DNA from: Tetmemena sp. SeJ-2015
Lineage: Eukaryota; Ciliophora; Spirotrichea; Sporadotrichida; Oxytrichidae
NCBI GenBank assembly: GCA_027382625.1
Contig: JAJKFJ010020891.1
Span: forward strand, 1 to 64,000
Length of the DNA stretch: 64,000 bases
Reading direction: 5' to 3'
Both the position numbers and the translations under genes were made by a program. Numbering within the stretch: the stretch's first letter is position 1; each line of letters starts with the position of its first letter. A model generated the notes under the pieces. The model was not told the origin of the DNA and did no database searches. It saw nothing but the letters and a program-made list of their open reading frames with translations. Below are positions 61,280 through 64,000 of the stretch, piece by piece.

Positions 61280-62440
61280 ATGTTATCAAAAGGAATAAAA
61301 TCATTTATTTTTGATTTACTATCAGTTAACTGGAACTATCTTAAGAGAAGAAACCTAAGCAAAGGTGAAAGAGAAGAATTCAACTTCATTCAACTGAGAA
61401 ATTAAGAACCACTCAACCTTAAAATTAAAGTTCCATTGAAAAATCTTTAAACCATTAAATATCTCCTCTAGTCATATAATAATTTTTGACTTACAATTGA
61501 TAATAGCTCATAATAATCGTTCAGTTTCTTTATTAGCTTGCTAAGCCACATGTAAACTTCAATAGAAAAACAGTTTAACTTGAGCTTATGGCTCCAAGAC
61601 TAAAGGACTTTTTATGAGAATCACAAAATCCTGTTCTAAATGATATATTTCTCGCAAAGATAGTCTCCTTTAAATATATTTTTAACTTGGCTTAAAATAA
61701 CAATAAATGATGAGTAGTCATTTTACAAAGTAGAATATGAAACAGAGTTAAAATAAATTTTGCCATTTTTTTAAAGGGTGAACATCTACTACAATACTAT
61801 TGGCCGAAAGATATCGGATTTGGCCTTAAGAGTGTTAAATTAGAATCCTGCCTAGCCATAGTAGAAAATCTCTTTACAAATTTAAGATTTAAAAGCTAGA
61901 GATATGTTAATTTCAAGAAATCCAAATTAATCTTAATATTTGAATTCAAAATGTAACTGATTATAATTATATTACAGTGAAGTACTTGATCCTAAAATTT
62001 TTGAATATTTTTACAATGTCGAAATTGTTATAATTCATGTATTTTTAGTTGCTTTTGTTTTGAAATCATGAAAAAATGGAAGAGCCTAAAAATATTAAAA
62101 TTTAATTTTGGCAAATACTTAAACCACTTAGAATAATATACAATAGATTTTTATGATAAAGTTGGATTGAGAAATACTTTCCCATTAGAAATTTTGTCTA
62201 ATTATGAGAATTTGGAGCAACTCTCTTTAACTCTTGAGAATCCAATTTAAATGGAAGAGGTTTTTCAAAATTTGAATTCTAAAAAAATGAGGATATTTGA
62301 AGCCATCATTCTATCGCCCAATACTGTAAAATCTTACTAAGAAGTAAGATACTCAGGAGAATTCAAAATTGTTATCTTAAACCCCATTCTTATCCTAACT
62401 GAGACTTCATAAGAGGAAACAGACAACAATGCTTTCTAAA
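61280..62440 (+). pseudogene. array paralog W, TGAs and a frameshift
   Basis: Starts MLSKGIKSFIFDLLSVNWNY, RRNLSKGEREEFNF. TGAs occur near 61488 and 61957. One base is missing near 62025 before NCYNSCIFSCFCFEIMKKW. Then YDKVGLRNTFPLEILSNY, EQLSLTLENPIQMEEVFQNL and IILSPNTVKSY. Past ~62440 it dissolves into A/T homopolymers and the C-terminal motif is not recognisable. TTTGAATATTTAA lies 66 bp before the ATG. Confidence 0.65.
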
Positions 62441-63060
62441 TTAAAACATTTTAAAAAAAAACTCTAAAATTTTATAAGTCCAATTTTAAATTTTAAAAAA
62501 TTAAAAAGAAAAAATTTTTTGAAATAAGCAGAAAAAAATATGTCAAAATTTTAGTTTTAAAAATTGAAACTTTTACAAATTAAAAATTCTTTAGAAATTG
62601 CCAAAAAATTAAAAATTTATTAAAGTTTTCTAAAACTTAAAATTTAAAATTAAATCTTTAAAAAAATTTTTAAAGCCTTTATTAAAATTAAAAAAAAATT
62701 TACACCTATAAATCCACTTTTTTTTCATAATTATAATTATTATAATGGAGAAAAAATTATATTTTAAATTTTTATACACTTTACATATTATATGATGAGT
62801 GAAAAATTTGATTTGGTAATAATAATTATCATTTTACTTATCAGGCGTTTTATTTAAACCAAATATAATTCTGAAATTAAACAGGTAAAAATTTTTTTCA
62901 ATTTTTTTTTTAATTTAAAAATAAAAATTTTGGTGGAATTTTTTAATTTTTGATAAAATAATTAAAATTGTCTTTAGGAGTAATTTTTTTTATAACTAAT
63001 TTTTAAAAAAAGAAATTTTTTTGAAATTCTTTTTGCCTTAAATTAATTTAAATCTTTTAA
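62441..63060. other. homopolymer-rich low-complexity stretch
   Basis: Long A and T runs with little other structure. The following gene piece also has inflated homopolymers compared with its paralogs, so sequence quality here is suspect. Confidence 0.45.
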
Positions 63061-64000
63061 AAAAAAAAGTCCCTTTCAAATTGATTTTCCCTTCTTAAAG
63101 TTATTTAAGTGTAAACTGGAACTATAAAATAGGTAGATTGCTCTGCAAAGCGGGAAAATAATAATTTTTACACTTCAAAATTTCAATCATCACCATTGAA
63201 GTTGAAGATAAAAGAACCATTTCAATATTTAGACAGTTTAAAAAGGGTTCTTACTTAATGCAACTTCTTTTTCCTCTAAATAAATAATTTGAGGGAACAA
63301 ATTTCTCTACTTTTCCCCCCAATAAGCTAAAGCAAAAAAAGGCCCCAAAAAAAATTTTTTTGGACTTTTAAATTTAATAATCTTAGAAAATTTAAAGAAG
63401 AGCATCAGGCAATCTTAAGATAATTAGCTCTAGAACTGTCCACATAAAGAAGCAATATAAGCATAAACTAACTTGAATTAAGAATAAATGATGGAATACA
63501 TAAATACAGAGTAGATTACCCTAGTCTATTAAAATAGCTTTTTCCTCAATCTAAATCAATTATAATCGAGAAACAAACTATAGGATATAATTTTTGTGAT
63601 CAAATTTTTGAAATGATCAATCAGAACAGCACTCAGTAAATTTAAAGTATTTCTTTGAATATACAAGATTTGCAAGTAATATAGTTGTTCATTTCCTCAG
63701 AATACGAAAAAGAATAAAAATTGAACTCTGCTACTCGAAAATTAGTAATGAATAATTCTGAGGTTTAGATTAAAAATTTTCTTTTAAAGATTTAAAGAAG
63801 TTGAGTGTTTTTTTAATTTTTTCATTGTTTTTGCTTTGTTTGAAGAGGGGGGAAAAAGCTTAAACATCTTAAATTTGTTTATGGGAGATAAAAGAGAAAA
63901 GTATAAGATAGTATTCAATAAGATTTTTAAAGGCTTGGCCTTTCAAACTGCTTTCCATTATAAAATTTAAAAGACTTTAAAAAATTAGAGAGCCTATCTT
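63061..64000 (+). pseudogene. array paralog X, partial at window end
   Basis: R/V-type copy cut by the window edge. The first clear piece is VNWNYK near 63112; then NLEINDL-like NFKEEHQAIL, ELRINDGIHKYRVDY, MINQNSTQ and ISLNIQDLQV, and, in shifting frames, the region of FCFEIMKSW and LKHLKFVYG near 63830-63890. Many frame breaks coincide with expanded homopolymers (CCCCCC, AAAAAAAA), so it may be a damaged assembly of an ordinary gene. Confidence 0.55.

Noticed and set aside
1429..62440. TGA as a sense codon throughout
   Set aside because: TGA is the conserved terminal stop of all copies and is absent inside H, J and L.
1..64000. CRISPR arrays, rRNA or tRNA genes
   Set aside because: No regularly spaced identical repeats and no recognisable rRNA or tRNA sequence were seen; the DNA is eukaryotic.

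Overview
ORGANISM. The window is AT-rich eukaryotic DNA from a ciliate. Long protein-homologous frames open only if TAA and TAG are read as glutamine and TGA as the sole stop. Many of these genes are interrupted by segments flanked by short direct repeats; removing one repeat plus the segment rejoins the frame exactly. Together with a DD34E transposase remnant of telomere-bearing-element (TBE) type at the left edge, this points to germline (micronuclear) DNA of a hypotrich/stichotrich ciliate (Oxytricha/Stylonychia-like), with internal eliminated sequences (IESs) and pointer repeats. Genus is inferred, not proven.

LAYOUT. 1-390: end of a transposase gene, then AT-rich DNA with a degenerate ~20-bp repeat. 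1.4-64 kb: 24 paralogous genes (called A to X here) plus at least four relics, all on the + strand, about one per 2-3 kb. Each encodes ~460-475 aa with an N-terminal 'NWNFL..RNL' motif, a central 'CFCFEIMKSW' motif, a leucine-rich stretch and a C-terminal 'AYDY' motif. H (17.2-20.5 kb), J (24.0-26.2 kb) and L (28.9-30.3 kb) are fully open, H and J only after IES removal. The others carry in-frame TGAs, single-base frameshifts or larger damage. At 35.5-38.1 kb two unrelated, GC-richer genes lie on the - strand: a ciliate-type two-segment membrane protein and a 63-aa basic protein. Two orphan frames lie at 48.3-49.3 kb. Several GC-richer, coding-like islands sit inside IESs or between genes (10.9, 11.4-12.0, 12.9-13.2, 19.0-19.5, 49.6-49.8 kb) and look like segments of other genes. 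Two foldback elements with poly-G ends (17.6 and 26.9 kb) have inserted in array genes; a decayed third lies at 52.1-52.6 kb.

HOW IT FITS TOGETHER. The array grew by tandem and block duplication: Q-relic-R at 43-48 kb matches U-relic-V at 55-60 kb. Thirteen copies share a palindrome-like TTGAATATTCAA element 54-77 bp before the start codon, a likely promoter element. The function of the family is unknown. All coordinates were counted by hand from the printed sequence and may be off by a base or two.
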